In this document: positions 20,622-32,434 of the stretch, piece by piece
Position numbering within the stretch: position 1 is the first letter of the stretch
How the letters are laid out: each line of letters begins with the position of its first letter
Origin: Bubalus kerabau
Lineage: Eukaryota > Chordata > Mammalia > Artiodactyla > Bovidae
Assembly: GCF_029407905.1 (NCBI RefSeq)
Contig: NW_026577930.1
Location: 992,001-1,056,000 of the forward strand
Direction: 5' to 3'
DNA: 64,000 nt
Translations under genes and position numbers: made by a program
Notes under the pieces: model-generated
Told to the model about the DNA's origin: nothing
The model's input: only the letters and a program-made list of their open reading frames with translations
Database searches by the model: none

Positions 20622-20706
20622 TCTAAGGGAGGGGAAATGTCTTGTCTGAAGGTGCAGCCACCAGTTAGCAAATGGAGAATAGTGCCCAACGTTTTAAGGA
20701 GCCAAG
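20622..20706 (+). other. Predicted non-coding exon 2, MAGE-B copy 2 (85 nt)
   Basis: The acceptor is tgttttatactaag, preceded by a pyrimidine-rich stretch. The donor is gccaag|gtaagg at 20706/20707. The same acceptor and donor bound exactly 85 nt in copy 3 (44865-44949). Copy 1 keeps only its last 24 bases. Confidence 0.45.
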
Positions 20707-21139
20707 GTAAGGACCCTTGGACCCAAGGAATGATGATCCCAGTGAACTCAGGGTAGAAGAGACCCTACTGAGCTCTCAGAACTGGGTATCCCCTGGGAGG
20801 GAGGTGCACTGAGGCATCCCTTCACGTGGAGGTCTGAAGTGTCTGCATCAGAGCCAGGACTTGATGTGATAATACTGAAGATGAGCTGAGAAGACCCCAC
20901 TGTCAGCACATGGTGTCACCTCAGTAAATCCAAAGCAGGGCTGAGGGGACGCAGAAGAATAGTAAAGCCTCTGTTCTTCCTCTGGGATTCTCAGGGGACA
21001 GGCTGAGCAGGAAAACAGGAGCCTTGTGGGTTCCTAGGGCAGTGTCCTCAAGGACACCTGCAGAGGCGGCCTTTGATTAAGCCAAGGTAGAATCTCCCAG
21101 TTTTAAGGTGCTCATGTCACCTCATTTTCCATCCTCCAG
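20707..21139 (+). other. Intron 2 of MAGE-B copy 2
   Basis: It is bounded by gtaagg at the 5' end and atcctccag at the 3' end (AG at 21138-21139). It is colinear with unit 1 from 3419 to 3890 and holds no repeat or ORF of note. Confidence 0.5.
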
Positions 21140-21200
21140 GTGCCCCAATCTCCTGTCTCTTGGCCCAGACCCCTGCCTGCGGTCCCTGACCACAGCTGTC
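21140..21200 (+). other. 5' UTR part of the coding exon, MAGE-B copy 2
   Basis: This is the 61-nt untranslated leader between the acceptor (atcctccag) and the start codon. It is the same length as in copies 1 and 3. Confidence 0.6.
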
Positions 21201-22580
21201 ATGCCTCGTGGGCAGAAGAGTAAGCGCCGTGCTCGTGATAAACGTCGCCAGGCCCAGGCTGAGACCCACGGTCTTCATGATCAGGCTTCCACATCTAGGG
21301 GAGAAGAGACCACCTCCTCCTCCCCTCCTGATTCAGAGAGTGCGCCCTCAAGCTCGTCTGCTGCTGGCACCTCCAAGGGGCCTCCGGGAGCCCAAGGCAG
21401 CACCAGTGCTGCTGCAGGTGCTATACGCAAAAGATCTGGTGCCGGTGGCGCAGCACGCTCGAGATCTGGAGTAGGTGGCACAGCACGCTCGAGATCTGGT
21501 GCAGGTGCCGAGGGCCAAGTTCAGGGAGGTGAAAATTCCTCCCAGGCCTCAGCTGCTGCTGAGAGCTCTCACACAGATCTTCTGACCATGGAGTCAGAGA
21601 ATTTGGTGCAGTACATGCTGTTTAAGTATAAGATGAGGGAGCTAATTAAGAGGTCAGAAATGGTGAAGGTTATCCACAGAAGGTACAAGGCGCAATACCC
21701 TGAGATCCTCAGCAGGGCCTCTGAGCAGATGGAGATGGTGTTTGGCATGGTGCTGAAGGAAGTCAGGCCCAACAGTCACTGCTATACCCTGGTGAGCAAC
21801 CTAGATCTCAGCGACAGTGAGTCTATGAGAGGTGACTGGGGGCTGCCGAAGAATGGTCTTCTGATGCCTCTGCTGGGTGTCATCTACCTGAATGGCCATC
21901 GCACCTCTGAGGAGGAGGTCTGGAAGTTCCTGAATATTCTGGGCATCTATGATGGAAGAATGCACTTCATCTTTGGAGACACCAGGAAGCTCATCACAGA
22001 AGATCTGGTAAAGGAAGAGTACCTGGAATACAACCAGGTGCCTGGCAGCAATCCCCCTCGCTATGAGTTCCTGTGGGGTCCTAAAGCGCTCACAGAAAAC
22101 AGCAAGACGAAAGTCCTGCAATTTTTGACCAAGGTCAACAATTTGGTCCCTGACGCCTTACTGCCGCATTATGAGGAGGCTTTGAGAGAGGAGGCAGAGA
22201 GCTCCGGAGCCAGAGCTGCAACCGGGACCGGCCCTTCTGCCTCAGCCAGCGCTGGCCCTTCTGCCTCGGCCAGACCTGGCACTTCTGCTGCAGCCAGGGC
22301 TGGCACTTCAGCCTCAGCCAGGGCTGACATGTCTGCCTTGACCAGTGCTGGCCCTTCAGCCTTGGCCAGGGCTGGCCCTTCGGCCTCGGCCAGGGCTGGC
22401 CCTTCTGCCTTGGCCAGACCCATCGCTTCTGCTGCAGCCAGGGCTGTCATGTCTGCCTTGGCCAGTGCTGGCCCTTCTGCCTCGGCCAGGGATGGCACTT
22501 CTGCTGCAGCCAGGGCTGGCACTTCTGCCTCAACCAGTGCCCACTCCAGGGCCACATCCAGCCGCTCATCTGGCCCCTAG
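21201..22580 (+). CDS. MAGE-B family protein, copy 2 (459 aa, MAGEB4-like)
   Basis: This is an intact single-exon frame. The start MPRGQKSKRR matches the MAGE-B N-terminus. Residues 1-127 are a basic head and a Ser/Ala/Gly-rich linker, with three RSG units at 10-residue spacing (78, 88, 98; one more than copy 1). Residues about 128-335 are the MAGE homology domain (LVQYMLFKYKM, LVSNLDLSDS, GLPKNGLLMPLL, WKFLNILGIYDG, DPPRYEFLWGP). Residues 344-447 are thirteen 8-residue Ala/Ser units, and the tail is SRATSSRSSGP. By family knowledge the domain folds as two winged helices and docks RING E3 ligases. The 8-residue array has no function known to me. Predicted exons 1 and 2 lie at 18720-18902 and 20622-20706. 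Of the three copies, this one has a complete predicted leader, a clean frame and no disruption, so it is a good candidate for expression in testis. Confidence 0.9.
   Translation: MPRGQKSKRRARDKRRQAQAETHGLHDQASTSRGEETTSSSPPDSESAPSSSSAAGTSKGPPGAQGSTSAAAGAIRKRSGAGGAARSRSGVGGTARSRSGAGAEGQVQGGENSSQASAAAESSHTDLLTMESENLVQYMLFKYKMRELIKRSEMVKVIHRRYKAQYPEILSRASEQMEMVFGMVLKEVRPNSHCYTLVSNLDLSDSESMRGDWGLPKNGLLMPLLGVIYLNGHRTSEEEVWKFLNILGIYDGRMHFIFGDTRKLITEDLVKEEYLEYNQVPGSNPPRYEFLWGPKALTENSKTKVLQFLTKVNNLVPDALLPHYEEALREEAESSGARAATGTGPSASASAGPSASARPGTSAAARAGTSASARADMSALTSAGPSALARAGPSASARAGPSALARPIASAAARAVMSALASAGPSASARDGTSAAARAGTSASTSAHSRATSSRSSGP
22230..22541 (+). repeat. In-frame 24-bp coding repeat, 13 units (copy 2)
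   Basis: Units such as GPSASASA, GPSASARP, GTSAAARA, DMSALTSA and GPSALARA are encoded by 24-bp repeats with no frameshift. Reverse-strand and +1 frames are open only because the repeat length is a multiple of three. Confidence 0.9.
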
Positions 22581-23065
22581 TGTGGTCTGAAGCCCATTCT
22601 TCGCTTTGTGGTTGGAAAAGCCTGTCAACCTGTGTTCCTAATATACATCAATAACTTGTTGACTTTTTATTCCTCAATTTTCAATTGTTACTTTTTACAA
22701 CAAAGTTTATTTTAGGTTAATGATAGAAGTATTTGAATTACATGGGTCTCATGCTGTTTGCTGTTTGTCAGATTTAGGATTAAGAGTTTTGTTCTTTGAA
22801 ATACATATTGGAAATCCTCAAATCACTTTTGTGATCCAAGCTGAGAATAACTACACTTTAGGATAAGAATATCCATAGAAATGTGCAAGACACCACACTA
22901 AGGCTCAGAACATAGATGCATAGAAAAACAGCTGAAAGTTTGTCAATTTTTGGTTTGCTTTACTTACTCTCTGTTTAGTTTCCCTTTATATAAATGTAAA
23001 AGATATATACTTTGATCGGATTATATTTTTCAAGAATGTTTGAGAATATAAATTATAGCAAATGA
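22581..23065 (+). other. 3' UTR of MAGE-B copy 2
   Basis: It is colinear with 5254-5735 and 47162-47720. No canonical AATAAA is visible before about 23065. The last similar landmark is gagaatataaattatagc at about 23041. Confidence 0.45.
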
Positions 23066-23469
23066 TTTATATGTGGTTCTTTTACACAAACATTAATTGA
23101 GCATCTGCTCCTAAGAAAACTTCATGCTTGTACTGGCAATGTTTAGTCAAAAAAAAAAAAAAAAAAGCAGTGCATGCCTCTGCCCATGCAGTTATAGTTA
23201 CTCAGAGAAGCTGTCATTTTTTGGAAGAGGCTGAGTTACTCTCTAAATCAGAAAGAACAAGAGAGAAGCAAGGTAAAGAGGGGGTGGCGAGAACATATTA
23301 CTTTGGTTTCATTGCTAAGCAGAAGTTTGGCTGATTGGGGAGGTTGGATCTTTTTTTATTTTTTATCAGTTAGAACACTGCATAGTCCCTGACATCTCTT
23401 AGATGCCAAAAGAAAAAAAAAAACACAACCCAGCTGATGTAACATCTGAGGTCAAGATAATCATAGTAA
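23066..23469 (+). other. Shared non-coding spacer of unit 2
   Basis: It is colinear with 5736-6089 and includes an A-run at 23149-23166. No gene is visible. Confidence 0.5.
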
Positions 23470-23680
23470 TAACTACTATTGCCCCTAATGTCTCAATAGA
23501 TACAGGCGTCGTGCCCAATGCTTTCCATAAATACATATATTCCACCAATCCTACCAGACAGAGCTTATCAAACTCACTTCACAGTGGAGAGCCTGAGGCT
23601 TATAGAGTTAGAGTTTGGTTTTGTGCCGAAATACTTAAGGCTGGTAATTGACAGAGCTGGGACTAGACTCCTGCCCTAAA
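23470..23680 (+). repeat. MIR-like ancient SINE
   Basis: Counterpart of 6090-6300, with cttcacagtggagagcctga and ggtaattgacagagctggga, a typical MIR 3' part. Confidence 0.6.
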
Positions 23681-23774
23681 CTAACTTGAGCACTCATACT
23701 ATTCTTCTCTCCCCACCCTGAGACACACCCTTGTCTTTTTTTTTAAACAAGTACTTTTGACATTTCATTTCCTT

Positions 23775-23928
23775 TTCCTTATTTATTTACTATTTGTTTA
23801 TTTATTTATTTGGCTGTGCTGAATCTTATTTGCGGCACATGGGATTTACTTCCCTGACGGGATCGAACCTGGGCCCCCTGCATCGGGCGCCTGGGGTGCT
23901 AGCCACTGGACCACCAGGAAAGTCCCCA
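23775..23928 (-). repeat. CHR-2-type SINE, reverse orientation
   Basis: Counterpart of 6855-6990, with tttatttatttggctgtgct and ccactggaccaccaggaaag. The two Bov-tA SINEs present in unit 1 are missing next to it. Confidence 0.8.
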
Positions 23929-24059
23929 CCCTGTATCTTTTATTTCAGTGTTTTTCTCAGCACTTCAAAATTTGTCCTAGGTGATAAAAAAAGAATGCCC
24001 TTGTGCTCAAGCTACTGGATTGGAATGTGTAGCCAGAGCAGTAAGAATACCAAATATAT

Positions 24060-26650
24060 TTAACAAAAAATACGTATACCTTATTCATTACTCACAGATG
24101 AATGAAAGAGACAATATTCTGTGCCAGTATAAGCATGTACATTGGCCGTGTTAGATAACCTCTGAAGACCAAGGGCTCTCCATATCTTGCTTACAGTCTC
24201 TTGCCTATAGAAAGTAAATCTTTCAGAACAGAAATGCCATGAAAACCTTCACCTGGCTGATGAGATAGATTGTTGTACTTTTTTTTTTTTCCCCCTGACG
24301 GGCTACCACCTCTCCTGGGACTCCTTGGGCTATAGCTTGTCCATCTCCCATCACTCGTGGGACAGGGACCCATTCATTCTCTGTAGCACTGCAGAGCAAA
24401 CACAGCTCAAGAGTTTGCAGAGATGTGGAATTTCCCCAGAAGCCTTTAATCCAAGACACAGCAAGACGAGGACCCCATGTAGGAGGACTGAGGAGAGCAA
24501 CACCCAGAATATGGGGTGGGGGTCACTGGGACAGCACTCCCGTCTGCTCTCAGACACAGGATCTCAGAACTGTTAGGCTAAGCATGCCTCGCTTATTTTT
24601 CAGGCTTCTCAGAAACTTGGTCTTGGCACCAAGTTCTGAGGTTAGATAGGAGAGAGGGTCAGTCTCTCAGAAATGATGGTGATAAACCTGAATGAGGGTG
24701 ATAGAAAGACCCAGCCGCAACTTGTAAAGACCCGTCCTCATTGGCAATCCCATGAAGTCCAGAACAATCCAGGCTGCTGTGGTTAACATTTTCAACTCAG
24801 GTCCTGGGAAGGTGGGGACATTGGGAATCAGCAGAGTCCTCAGCCTCAGATCAGCAGAGAATAGAGCCCCAGGAAGGGTGCAGAGTCAAATTGAAGACCC
24901 AGGGTGTGGATATGGAAGCCCCTCAACCCCAGCCGACAGGGCTACACTAAGTCCCTCCTCTCCAGTTAGCCCTGGGAAGCATAGGTAAATGCTAGCCAGC
25001 TCAAGGGCCCCCTGACTTCTGACTGGAGGGTGTCAAGGAGATGTGGACCTTGGTTTATAGGCTGGCTCTTCATCAGAGAATGGAAATCCCAGGCATGACA
25101 TTTGCACAGTCCTGTATGAGGAGTGTGGCAGCCATCTACCCCATTACAGATAAATTCTTAGAAAGTCCTGCAAATGTAATGGGCCCTGGGAGGGAAGAGG
25201 CAGGGCTTTCAGAGTAAGTGTATCCCTTATTTCCTGAAGGAGAATGGCTTCAGGGCATTAAAGTCCTTGGACTAATGGAGGAAGCCTCTATCAGCTGAAG
25301 AAGGGTACCCAGTTCCTAACAGGAATCAACTGATCGCACTGACCGTCAGCGAAGGATCCCTCCCAGAAAGAAGGGGGCTACAGAGGGCACTGTTCCTGTT
25401 AGGCCTTAGACTGTGCCACTTAGGCCTGGTGACATGGTGAGTCCTACTCACTTCCTTCCAGAACATCTCATGGAGGTAAGGCACCTCATCCTGATCAAAG
25501 GGAGCAGCCACAGCTCATAGAAGTATGATTTCCTGATTGTGCCAGAAGTCAAGGTAAGGACCCTGATGACTGAAAAGACCACCCATCTCAAAACAATGGG
25601 GCAGAACTTATTCCTTCCACTACTGTTAGCCTCAGAAGACCACAGGCTGTGGTGGCCCAATGAGGCAAATTCCACCTCTTCCTCGCGGGTCTCAGGGAAT
25701 TGGGGGCTTGAGGGGAGAAGCCTTAAGGTAAGTCAGTGAATATTTCCAGGTTGTAAATATTTCAAGGTTATTTCTAAGTCAGGGTGAGGATGGTAAAGAA
25801 TGTGGGGACCCACATACCAGGATGACCAGATAGAATCCTCCCTAGTATCAGGCTAGGAGGCCCCAGAGTGAGTTGTCAGCCCAAGGGACCCTTCAGTTCT
25901 GACCGAGGAGTAGCAGGAAAGTTAGGGTTTTGTTCTGATGGTGGTGGTCCCATGTCAACAGAGGGGGAGGATCTTGGGCTTGGCTGAGAGTCAAATTTGG
26001 GACCCTGATTTGGAACCCTGAGAGAAACTGTCTTTTATCCTCAACCAGCCTCTAGAGCTTTCATCCTTGTGAAACTGTGGGCAGGGGTAGCTAGATAAGG
26101 CCGCCCTTATTTCTTCCTCCAGGCTCACAGGGAGGTATGGGTCTTACTATGAGGAGATAAGCCTCAGGTCCAGAAGGAGGGGATTCCCCAGGCCCCACCA
26201 GAAGTCAAATTTTGGAGCCTGAGTGCAAACTGAGGGGTGTACCCATCCTTGAATAGAGACAAAGAGTGTCATGCCATACTCTTTGATATCAGTTCTAGAA
26301 AGCTCCAGGGAGGGCTGTCAGGCAAGGCTTTCCCTTATTTCTTTATATCAGGCCTTCTTTTTGTCATTGTTGAATCCCTAAGTTGTGCCTGACTCTTTTT
26401 TGATTCATGGACTGTGGCCCCCCAGCCTCCTCTGTCCATGGGATTCTTCAGGGAAAAACTGGAGTGGGTTGCCATTTCCTCCTCCAGGGAATCTTCCCAA
26501 CCCAGGGACTGAGTTAGGTCTCCTGAAGCTCCTGTATGTACCACAGGCAGATACTTTACTGCTGAGCCACTAGAGTGGCCCTATTTCAGGCCTAAGGGAG
26601 GTCAGATCTTTGCTGGAAAGTGCAGCCACCAGTCATGAGAAAGGAGGCAT
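24060..26650 (+). pseudogene. MAGE 5' region without a coding exon (unit 2)
   Basis: It is colinear with 7110-9730 and with 48650-51300. A 14-nt segment between ccttccag and gtaagg at about 25460-25475 and the ccagaagtcaag|gtaagg at about 25552 look like retained MAGE leader splice sites. The coding exon is absent; a MIR starts at about 26650. The small ORFs differ in frame between units, which argues against coding. Confidence 0.5.
26355..26577 (-). repeat. Bov-tA SINE, reverse orientation
   Basis: Counterpart of 9437-9656; it has aagttgtgcctgactctttt, gattcatggactgtggcccc and a tactgctgagccactagagt end. The CTT run seen in units 1 and 3 is not expanded here. Confidence 0.8.
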
Positions 26651-26860
26651 ATGGTGCCTTCCAGGCACTGTGGTAGATGCTTTACAATTACCACCACATG
26701 CCACCAGTGCTTCCAGACAGGGCTTCTCAAACTCACTTCACAGATAAAGAGCCCGAGGCGCTCTCAGAGAGTTTAATGACCTGACAAACTTCCCATGGCT
26801 GGTAAGTGGCAAGGATGGTCGTAGGCCCTTGAGTTGAGTTAGTCTAAAGCTCACCCTCTC
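26650..26860 (+). repeat. MIR-like ancient SINE
   Basis: It has tggtgccttccaggcactgt, cttcacagataaagagcccg and atggctggtaagtggcaagg. Counterpart of 9730-9925. Confidence 0.65.
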
Positions 26861-27271
26861 ACTCCTGCAAGCCTGAGCTGACCTTGTGCCCTTAATTCCC
26901 CTTTTATTTTCATTACTGTGAAACGTATCAGAAGCAATAAGAAGAAGGACTCTCAGGTCAAACTATTGTATTGTAATACATAGCTAGAGCAATAATAATA
27001 ATAATTAAAATAAATGTGACATATGAAGAGAAAAAACAAAGCAATGATGTTTGCTGACAATAGGATCATCTGTCCATATATATGAAGTCTCGGATAAGCT
27101 TCAAAATCTGAAAGCTTTAGAGTTACACATAAGCTCCAAAGATCAGGATTCAAAAACAAGTCATCTCAGAGCCATTTCTTTGTATAAAGAAATATCTATT
27201 AGACATAAGATATAAAGTTTATGTATTCGAACATAAGTTCCCTGTGAAGTCTGGCTGAAGGAGAGAAGGGA
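26861..27271 (+). other. Shared spacer before the LTR insertion
   Basis: Colinear with about 9926-10310, with an aataataataat run near 26991. No gene is visible. Confidence 0.5.
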
Positions 27272-27277
27272 CAGGTT

Positions 27278-28059
27278 TGCTGGAGTCCAGCTCCAGCAGC
27301 CAGGGAATCAGCCTGAAGGGATGAGCGGTGCCGGCCAAGAATGATGTAGCCTCTGACTCGAGGTACGGGACTACATGTTTATTTCAAGCATCAGGTCTTC
27401 TTTTATACTTTGACAAAAGCATTAGGTCAGAGGTTTGACATTTTTCAGTTCCAGCTCACCCAGATTTATTGTCTCATTGTTGCCCTTTAAGCAGAGTTCC
27501 TGTTTCAGCGATTCTCTCAGAATGGTGTTTACTTGTGATTACATTGTAACTCATGCTTATGTCTGGGCTGCATACCACATCCCTCAGTTTATTTCTTACG
27601 TTTCGAAATCCTGCTTGCCCCTAGTATCCTAAGCTCACTGTCTCCTAAAAAGGCTTCTAGCTATTCTTAATTATTCCTAAACCCTAAACTCAGCAAACTT
27701 CCTTTGCCATCAACATTTCCCTCACAAACAGGTCTCAGATAACAATCCTTCCCATGGCCTCAAGCTGTGGCCTATGTGCTCACCCTGGGACATTCTTTGT
27801 AAAAATCCTTGAACAAATGCCAGTGGTTACTTTATAGATTATTTTCTGGGCACAACTGCAGAAGGCTTTGTGCTTTCTCATAGTTCTCTGAAGAACAATA
27901 AGCACCTTAACGTTCTTTCCAGCCAACTCAACCGAAGAAAGAACAAGTCAGAATCACAAAACCTAACCCTTTCATCCCGGGACCGTGCCTGCGGGATGAG
28001 GAGAGGGGGTTGGGGCCATGCCTCCATTTTGTCAGTAATGCCTAATGCGGCTCCCAACA
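27278..28059 (-). mobile_element. Solo LTR of an endogenous retrovirus, private to unit 2
   Basis: The 782-bp segment is flanked by caggtt on both sides (27272-27277 and 28060-28065), and units 1 (about 10313) and 3 (about 51926) hold the empty site with one caggtt. On the minus strand it starts tgttgggagccgcattaggc and ends with a ...ca terminus. It carries an AATAAA (plus-strand tttatt near 27380) in the expected U3-R-U5 position. A 6-bp target duplication is typical of class II (ERVK-like) elements. No internal viral gene is present, so it is a relic formed by LTR-LTR recombination. Confidence 0.85.
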
Positions 28060-28735
28060 CAGGTTACCATGTTTGTTTCTCTCACGGGTCTCTACCTGGG
28101 CCCGCTTACTTATGCCATGGATTTCCCATCTCTCCTCACTCCTAGGACAGGGTCTCCTTCTCTGCAACACTTGCAGTAGGGAAACTGCTTGGGGCTTTTC
28201 AGGGATGTGACATTTCCCAAGAAGCCATTTATCAAAGGAGCAAGGGCCTATAGGAAGATAGCCATGCATCTGGACTGAGGAAAGCAACACCCCCAGAATA
28301 TTAGGTATAAGAAGGCTCCAGGCAGAGCTCTCAAGCTGAACATCTCACTCACAGTACAATTGTCAGGGGCTTGAGACCTTTGGTCTAAGGAAGGCGATCT
28401 CAGGTCAGAGAAGGAATTGTCAGATATATGTGTAAAGCCCCTTCAAAAGAAGTGAAAGAAATAGCCACCCAGAACCACGGGGGTTCTGTAGAGTCCATTT
28501 ATGATATCAGCCCTGGGAGGTCCTGAATTCCATCATAGGATGAGGAAGAGAGAGGCCTTGAGAGCTGAGAAAGACAGAGCACTACTGCCATGGGCAGGGC
28601 ACGTTCCAGAACCAAGTCCTCCAGCTCCTCCCACATAGTGACATCCAGGGCAGATCCTTCATCTTGTGATTGAAAACAGGAGTAAGTATTCCAAGTAACT
28701 GAGTGCCAAGATGAGCTGAAAGGAACATATTTCAT
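28060..28735 (+). pseudogene. Third, shorter MAGE 5'-region fragment (unit 2)
   Basis: Colinear with 10310-10970; it has gtgacatttcccaagaagcc and a catctggactgaggaaagca run. No coding exon follows. Confidence 0.45.
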
Positions 28736-29394
28736 GTCTTCTTTTGTTCTTACTTGACCTCAGTAACTGGGAGATGTATCTTTTTCTGTTTAGGGCTTTC
28801 TTTTTCTTTTTTCGTACTCTTAAAATACTTTTCCTTGTAATTGAAAGTTTATTTGACTTCCATATCTGTGTTTATGAACAAAGTATATCCCACTTATTGC
28901 TGTATTTCAGTGTAAGTATAAAGGTTTTGGTATTTTGTATAATGAATCAAGTCCTTGAATCTCCCTTTGTGGTTCAGAACAAGATAACATGCCAAGAGAA
29001 CTGGCATTTGCTTGCCAATGTGAATGAACACAGAAAAATTGTTGGTATCAGGAAATAAAGAAAACGGTCCTGACTGAGTGGCATCTGTAATACAGAGGAA
29101 TGGGAATTCCCAGCCCCTGTATCCCCTCAGGAGCCCAGATTTTAACATTGTATAAGTAACAAAATACCTTTATAGAAGGTCCAGAATGCAATTAAGAAAT
29201 TGCATTACCACAGGTAAGAATATAGCTTAGATCAGCTGTACTTGAAATGGGTAAGAACAGCAATTTGACTTTATTGGCATTAGCCCTTGTCTCAGGCTGG
29301 CACAGTTCAGTACCAAGAGAGATTGTGACCTTTCTTGGTGGGGGAAAGTGAGAGTGGGGTGAATGTTCCGAGTGTCCAGGAAAATGTTAGAACT
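28736..29394 (+). other. Unassigned shared sequence
   Basis: Colinear with 10971-11639. The ORFs (104 aa plus, 84 aa minus) are not preserved in the other units. I see no recognised family. Confidence 0.4.
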
Positions 29395-30723
29395 AAGAAA
29401 TGAATTCAACGAAGCTGCAGGACACAAAATAACACGCAAAAATCAGTTGTGTTTGTAAACATTTACAACAAACTATCTGGAAAAAAAACCAAGAAAACAG
29501 TTCTATTTCAAAAACGTCAAAAAGAATAAAATACTTAGAAATAAATTTAACCAAGGAAGTAAAAGATCTATACACTGAAAACAAGGAGACATTGATTGAA
29601 GAAAGTGGAAAAGACACAAATAAAATGATGTCCCAAGTATACGGATTGGAACAATTCACATTGTTAAAATAGTCATACTGTCCAAAGTGATTTACAGATT
29701 TAATATAATGTGTGTCATAATTCCAGTGTAATTTTCCAGAGTAATAGGCTAAAATTCATATGACACCTCAAAAGACCTTGAATAGATAAAGTAATCTTGA
29801 CAAAGAGGAGCAAAGGTGTAAGTACGGTGCTTCTTGATTTTGAACTATAGTACAAGAAGACAGTGTGATACCAGGATAAACATAGACACACAGATCAACG
29901 GAACAGAATACAGCCATGTATAAACCCATGCATATATAGGCAAGTAATCCTTAACAACGGCACTAAGAATACAAAAGGAAAAAAAAATGTATCCTCAATC
30001 AACAAATAGTGTTGAAAAAACGGAAAATCTGCCTGCAAAGAGTAAAACTAGAGTCTTATCTTACATCATACTCAAAAAAATGGATTCAAGACTTTAAAAT
30101 GAGGCCAGAAATCATAAAATTCTTAGAAGAAAACATAGGGGAAAGCTCCTTGTCATTGGTCATGGCAGTGTTTTGTGTTTTTTTGTTTTTAATTTGACAA
30201 CAGAAACACAGACAAGAAAAAGAAAAATCAGTGGGGCCACATCAAATTAAAAAGATTCTGTAGAGCAATGGAAACAATCAACAAAATGAAAAGGTGAAAT
30301 AGAAAAACTTTGCAAGCCATATATCTGATAAGTTAATATCTAAATTATAAAAGGAACTCATACAACTCAATTACAGACTAATTAATTAAAAATAACTAAA
30401 AAACGGGCAAAGAACCTAAATATTTTCTAAGGAAGACATAGAAATGGCCAACAGCTATGTGAACAGGGGCTCAGCATCACTAATCATCAGTGAGATGGTA
30501 ATCCAGACCACAATAACATGTCACCTCATACCTGTTGGGAGAGCTATTATCAAAAAGCCAAGTGATAAGAAGTGTTGGCAAGGGTGTTGAGAAAAGGGAA
30601 CCTTTGCACACAGTTGCTGGGAATATAAATTGGCACAGCCACTATGGAAAACAGTGTGGAGGTTCCTCAGAAAATCACAACTGTAACTATTGTATGACTC
30701 AGCATTTCTACTTCTGAGTATGC
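29395..30723 (+). mobile_element. Old L1 ORF2 fragment, uninterrupted copy
   Basis: It contains gctgcaggacacaaaataac, aaagaataaaatacttagaa and acatcaaattaaaaagattc. The frame is broken by many stops. It serves as the empty-site reference for the unit-1 insertions at 12362 and 13749. It resumes after Tigger2 at 34710. Confidence 0.75.
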
Positions 30724-31289
30724 AGTTGACCCTTGAACAACACAAGATTGAACTGTGCAGGTCCACTTATAGATGAATTTTTTTTCAATAAATACATTGG
30801 AAAACTATTCCGAGATTTGAGATAACCTGAAAAAACTCACAGGTGGCACGCATAGCCTAGAAATATAAAAAATTAAGGGAAAAGTGTCATGAATGCATAA
30901 AATTTATATAGATACTAGTCTATTTTATCACTTACTGCCATAAAATATGCACAAATATGAAAAGGTTAAATTTATCAAAAGTTGTGCACACACAGACACA
31001 CACACACACTTATGGACCATGAATAGCACTATTCATCTCTGATGAGCAGTTTCTGTAGTAAACTGTGATCTCAAAAAAAGGGATCACCAGTGGTTCTCAG
31101 GTATTTCCCATTGTGTTTAGTACCAGACCGTAACCCTGAATAACACCGTTGAACTCATATGAAGTGCTGCTAGTGGTGCTGGAAGTGCTCTCAAGAAACA
31201 GAAGTCATGACATTGTATGAAAAAGTTGAATTACTTGTTGTGTACCACACTTTGGGTCTGCAGTCATAGTTACCACCATTCCAAGATGA

Positions 31290-31875
31290 CATATTTCTTT
31301 CCCTATTTGGAACCAGTCTGTTGTTCCATGTCCAGTTCTAACTGTTGCTTCCTGAGCTGCATACAGATTTCTCAAGAGGCAGGTCAGGTGGTCTGGTATT
31401 CTCATCTCTTTAAGAATTTTCCACAGTTTGTGGTGATTCACACAGTCAAAGGCTTTGGCATAGTCAATAAAGCAGAAATAGATGTTTTCCTGGAACTCTC
31501 TTGCTTTTTTGATAATCCAATGGATGTTGGCAATTTGATCTCTGCTTCCTCTGCCTTTTCTAAAACCAGCTTGAACATCTGGAAGTTCATGGTTCCCGTA
31601 TTGTTGAAGCCTGGCTTGGAGAATTTTGAGCATTACTTTACTAGCGTGTGAGATGAGTGCAATTGTGCGGTCGTTTGAGCATTCTTTGGCATTGCCTTTC
31701 TTTGGGATTTGGAATGAAAACTGACCTCTTCAGTCCTGTGGCTGTCTAGGTTGATCAAAGCTTTTCTTCCAAGGAGCAAGCATCTTTTAATTTCATGGCT
31801 GCAGTCACCATCTGCAGTGATTTTGGAGGCCAAAACAAATAAAGTCTCTCACTGTTTCCATCGCTTCCCCATCTA
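31290..31875 (-). mobile_element. BovB (RTE) LINE fragment, reverse orientation
   Basis: The minus strand encodes part of the RTE reverse transcriptase: GFRKGRGSRDQIANIHWII and ENIYFCFIDYAKAFDCVNHH (motif A F-I-D-Y-A-K-A-F-D). A second piece carries ITADGDCSHEIKRCLLLGRK. It replaces about 400 bases of Tigger2 that remain in units 1 and 3, so the insertion came with a deletion. The frames are incomplete and there is no endonuclease domain. Confidence 0.85.
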
Positions 31876-32430
31876 TTTGTCATGATGTGATAGTATCATG
31901 TCATCTGCAAACAGTGCATTTTATTTCTTTTTCAACTTGGATTCCTTTTATATCTTCTCTACTCTGATTGCCACAGCTAGGGCTTCTAAAATCATGTTGA
32001 GTAAAAGTGGAGACAATGGACATCCTTGAGATTTTCATATTAAGTGAAGTCAGACAAAGACAGATATCACTCATATGTGGAATATAATTTTTAAAAATGA
32101 TACAAAGGAACTTATTTAAAAAGTAGAAACAGACTGAACAGGTATACAAAATGAACTTATGGTTACCAAAGAGCAAATGGGGCAGGGAGCAATAAATCAG
32201 AAGCTTGAGATGAACATATATGGGTATATACACATACTGTATATAAGGTAGATGGCCAACAAGTATCTACTCTATAGAGCAGGAAACTCAATATTCTGTG
32301 ATAACTTATATGACAAAATATTCTTTAAAAGAATGGATATATGTATAGGTATAACTGAATCACTTTGTAGTACACCTGAAACTTATACAACATTGTAAAT
32401 CAACTGTACTCCAAGAAATTAAAAAAAAAA
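31876..32430. mobile_element. Twin-primed L1 inside Tigger2 (unit 2)
   Basis: An antisense RT piece (gtatcatgtcatctgcaaac, about 31890-32030) is joined to a sense L1 3' end (cacctgaaacttatacaaca, poly-A at about 32419). The fuller copy in unit 3 (54008-54922) is flanked by similar aagaaaatcac-type sequences, a likely target duplication. The 5' end is trimmed here by BovB. Confidence 0.65.
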
Positions 32431-32434
32431 TCAC

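Noticed and set aside
31205..31633. 142-aa reverse transcriptase ORF on the minus strand as a functional gene
   Set aside because: It is a BovB LINE fragment without endonuclease or complete RT, embedded in Tigger2.
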